64,000 nucleotides of DNA from NCBI RefSeq assembly GCF_022458985.1, contig NC_061782.1, positions 10,185,672 through 10,249,671 of the forward strand. Reading direction: 5' to 3'. Made by a program: the position numbers and the translations under genes. Shown piece by piece: positions 60,679 to 64,000 of the stretch (positions are counted from its first letter, which is position 1; each line of letters starts with the position of its first letter). The notes below the pieces were generated by a model. That model searched no databases. It saw only the letters and a list, made by a program, of their open reading frames with translations, and was not told the origin of the DNA. This DNA is from Mugil cephalus (lineage: Eukaryota; Chordata; Actinopteri; Mugiliformes; Mugilidae).

Positions 60679-63600
60679 ATGGCTGCTGCACTCAGAGTGA
60701 GGACGTGGAGGTGTCCCACAAGAGGAGTTTTTTCTCTACTGACGGTCTTTTTTCTAATTCTAGTCAAAGCTGTAAATGAAGCGACTGCATCGCCAGAGAG
60801 GGGGTTTTGGAAAATCACAGTTGTTAATGTGAGTATCATCCTGGAGACCGGCAGCATCGTCCGCTAGCCCGGTAGCCACATTAGCCTTGTTATTGTAGCC
60901 CCGTTAACAGCTGTGGTGACTGTAGTGTAACTTCTCCTGCAGGAATGGTATTTCGTTAACCACTCCCATGCGCATCCATAACAGCTTCTTTAATAAAATG
61001 CGTTTGCCGAAAGAGTAGGGTTAGCGTAGTGGTTTCCTATCTAGCTCCTTCACCTCGGTGGTGGTGAATGGCTAATATGCATTTCAAGGTTAGCAGGCGG
61101 CTAACTACCTGGATCCAGCTGTATAGTTTAATAGCTCCAGAGGCTCTGCTGAGAGAAACTATAAATTAAAACCAATGAAAGGAGAAGTATGCGAAAGTGC
61201 ACTGTTCTGCTCGGGAAACTTTTGGACCTGCCATTCGTGTGGATGTTACTTACACATGCACCACCCACCTAGTCCAGATCAGGCACCCCCACCCCATAAA
61301 AGGACACTCCTTGGTGGCAGCAGCCATCTCCTGCAGGATGCAGCCTCACACAGGCACACACACACACAAACTGTTAAGGAACAACTCAAAAAAAACGTGA
61401 AAAACGGCACAAGGTGTTGACATGGCCTCCCAATCCAAATTGTGGGATGCACTGGGAACAAGTCTGATCCACAGAGGCCCCACTGCTTTCAATAGGACCC
61501 AAAGCCCACTGCTAACAACCATAGGACACCCTCAGAAGGCCCAAGTCCATTTTCCGATGAGTCAAAACAGTTTTTGAGGCACAAGGGAGACCTGTTAGGA
61601 TAATAACTTTTAATACCTGTGTTCTCAACCAGTAATTAAAATCCCACATCACAGTTTGGGCTGGTAAGGTTTATCCAGTGTGCCTGCACTCATGATATTT
61701 ATATCCATAAGAACACACTCTCTAAAAGTGGATCTTTTTCAGCATTAAAGTAAAGTTCCTAGATGTAGTTCTTCAGAAGTGGAAGACCTTGATCAATAAT
61801 TTAGGTACTGAGAAGTTTCAGATTACCTCAGTTGTTCTCTGTCCACTTGCAGTGTTGTGCGTTCAAAGAGGCAGGACAGAAATACAACCCGACACATACA
61901 CGCAAACACACTCACACCTGGACAGTATGATTGATGTTTAAGTTTTTGCATCACCTTTCGGACAGTTTTTCTCGCATAACAAGAGCAGGAAAGGCCCACT
62001 TGAGTTTTAGTTCAAAGCCGTACTAGCCCTGAATGATTAAACAGTTCGCCGGACTTATTATATATTGATCAATGTGAAAAATAATCCCAGGTTGTGCAGA
62101 ATCTCATAAACTCAATTTTCTCTTCTGTCAGACCTCAAGACCTCTACAGTTAAGGAAATCCATGTATAAAGACACGGATATTGAACTGAGTGGTAAGACT
62201 TGGAAAAAATGTGCTCAGGACGTGTCCCAAAAAAACGTTTCTGTCCCTCATGTTTATCACCGCTTGTTTTCATTGTTTAGTCTTTTCCTTCGACTGTCCC
62301 GAGATGGTGAACTTGACGATTCGCTGGTATTTAAAGCACTACCCCTGTCACAACGACTACAACAATATTGACGTAAGTACAAGTCCTTCATGAGACATTC
62401 ATTTTCACGCCTGTGTAGAATTGCTTGTGCTGACTTCTGACTGTCACTGCCTGTAGGAAATATATGAAAAAACACATCAGAACTGGGGGGAGAGCCTGGA
62501 TCCAAATCCCCTCGTACAAGGAGAGTACATCGAGCACCAGCACATTCCCATAACGTGTAGCGATGAACTGAACTCCTTTCCAATGCTAAGAGTAGGTTTG
62601 TTAAGTCTCCACATGCATGCTGATACCAAGTGTGAACAGGGCTATTGTCTCACACTTCTGTTCACGTTATATATTAGCACTCAACATCCTGCATGTGTCC
62701 TGTATGCTTTTTTCAGAAAGCCAAGGCAGATCCACGTCCACTCAATCTAGATGGCAACACTGACTTGCAGGTAAGAAAATATGTATTTGATTTCTTTAGA
62801 GTGGTTAAAGGGTAGATGTGCGAATAAATAATGATAATAATAATTTGTCTTCCCCATATGTAACAGAACAAGTATCATCAGTTAGGGTTGGGCAGTATAC
62901 TGGTTCATACCGGAGTCCAGATGTTCCAGATTTCTGGGGACAGTCCCCGTTTTGGATGACCTGTCCCCCCGACTAAAGCTGTCCCCTAACATGTCTCCAA
63001 ATTTTAGCTTTTTATGTATGAGGAAATAAAATGTTGCGCGCAGACTACAATTATTACGGTAGCCGCTCGCGCTGCTTTAAAGGCATAGCAGAAAATATGT
63101 TAAAATATGGATAAATATGTCAAAATAAATGAAACCGTAGTTGTCCCCGTTTCTTCATTTCATCTTCATAACATTTAATTCTTCCTCTTTTCTTTTTGTT
63201 TGATCTCCGTGCTATCAATGACCCCGGATTTCCATATCAGCAGGCAGTGTTAAAACGGCGCCATGCAAACCTGTTTTACTGCTAGTGTGGGATTATTCTA
63301 TGATATTTACTCAGTAAAATAGTCCATCCTTAGTCAATCGACTGCATTAAATCCTCTCTTAACCTGTGAAAAATGCTGAGAACACGTGATTATGGATGGA
63401 AAAAATACCATCACAATGTGGTGTCACGGTAAAAAGTCATTTCTTTAAACTGTTTCTGCACACAGCATTTATCTTTGCAGAGTAATTAACACTGCATCGT
63501 TTCGCAGCTGCAGGATGGAAGTGACGCTAGATGGATTGCTGAGGAGTATGAAACTGCAAAGAACAGAAGTGGTGTGAATATCAGAGACAACGTCATTGCC

Positions 63601-63942
63601 ACTACGTGGAAGGACGGGCCGTACCTGCTCGTTGTTAAGATTGTGTCTAGTAAACCAGACGCAAACTGGACTTTAACAGGTGAGACATTTTCATGCAACG
63701 AAGACACGGGAATATTATTACTGTTGTCTTAATTGAAAAGTCTGCTAAAGTGGTGCACTCAAGAATGCAAAGCTGCTTGCAGCAAGTGTGAGATTGCATA
63801 AGTTGTCGCCACCACAGAAAAATTTTTAATGCATTGAGAAACACGGACATGCGTCATTTGTCTCATGTTTGTTTTTCCAGTTAGAGTGGTGATGAAAGGC
63901 AGCCACGGCTACATTTCTGTCACAGACTGGCCTCTCATGATT
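60679..63942 (+). CDS. tmem87b: Transmembrane protein 87B, 5' part (runs off the window)
   Basis: Golgi-associated protein with a luminal N-terminal domain and a seven-helix GOST-type membrane domain; roles in endosome-to-Golgi traffic have been reported for the family. Seven exons lie inside the window: 60679-60828, 62132-62192, 62281-62372, 62457-62591, 62717-62770, 63508-63679, 63881-63942. They give 242 codons with consistent phases, ending in phase 0. A hydrophobic signal segment (GVFSLLTVFFLILVKAV) starts at about residue 16. The rest seen is the luminal domain, with FSFDCPEMVNLTIRWYLKHY, EHQHIPITCSDELNSFP and ATTWKDGPYLLVVKIVSS. The membrane part must lie beyond 64 kb. The start ATG begins MAAALRVRTW. 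The TMEM87B call over TMEM87A rests on its position directly after mertk, as on human 2q13. Confidence 0.93.
61280..61608 (-). mobile_element. Tc1-type MITE, copy 4 (degraded), in tmem87b intron 1
   Basis: Matches copy 3 in the same orientation: TGGTGGCAGCAGCCATC, GATCCACAGAGGCCCC, AATAGGACCCAAAGCCCA and GAGGCACAAGGGAGACCT. A stretch with a (CA)n run, unlike copy 3, interrupts it near 61350-61410. Terminal repeats are lost. Confidence 0.65.
62882..63440. repeat. Probable hAT-like repeat in a tmem87b intron
   Basis: Begins TTAGGGTTGGGCAGTATACT with GGTTCATACCGG after it, the usual start of a fish hAT-type MITE, and the right part has ACCATCACAATG and TCACGGTAAAAAG, which look like its degraded inverse. 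A GTCCCC-rich block in between seems to be another repeat inserted within it. The limits are approximate. Confidence 0.45.
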
Positions 63943-64000
63943 GTAAGTAGTGGACTGTGTTGAAACATTATTACATATTTGTAAATTAAATAGATTAATA

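Overview
The window is vertebrate nuclear DNA, almost certainly from a spiny-rayed teleost. Genes are split into many short exons with GT/AG introns, spacers are AT-rich with many microsatellites, and the proteins are close to bony-fish and human orthologues. All exon limits were placed by eye from reading frame, splice sites and remembered family sequences; none is backed by cDNA.

Layout. The left part carries minus-strand genes in the order seen on human 6q27: a probable alternative first exon of pde10a (about 3.3 kb), the T-box gene Brachyury/tbxt (8.66-11.31 kb), a 14-exon gene I cannot name (12.26-21.94 kb), the single-exon gene prr18 (24.5-25.3 kb) and the eight-exon sft2d1 (28.3-38.8 kb). 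From about 41 kb the strand switches to plus and the content changes to genes of human chromosome 2: a broken gonadotropin (FSH/LH) receptor gene (41.2-43.9 kb), a complete 19-exon mertk receptor tyrosine kinase (45.19-59.44 kb, 935 codons) and the first seven exons of tmem87b, which runs off the right edge. MERTK and TMEM87B are also neighbours on human 2q13. A chromosome-scale join therefore lies between sft2d1 and mertk, and the dead receptor gene sits at it.

Mobile DNA is modest and mostly intronic: an internally deleted Tc1-like element in sft2d1, at least four copies or remnants of one small non-autonomous Tc1-type family, a roughly 500-bp hAT-like element with a 10-bp direct repeat just upstream of the tmem87b start codon, and several microsatellites. 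I saw no tRNA, rRNA, CRISPR array or virus-derived element.

Most worth a second look are the unnamed 14-exon gene, which reads coherently except for one missing nucleotide at one junction, the receptor relic with an 11-bp tandem duplication among its lesions, the possible N-terminally extended Brachyury, and the young insertion in the tmem87b promoter. No new multi-gene system is evident.
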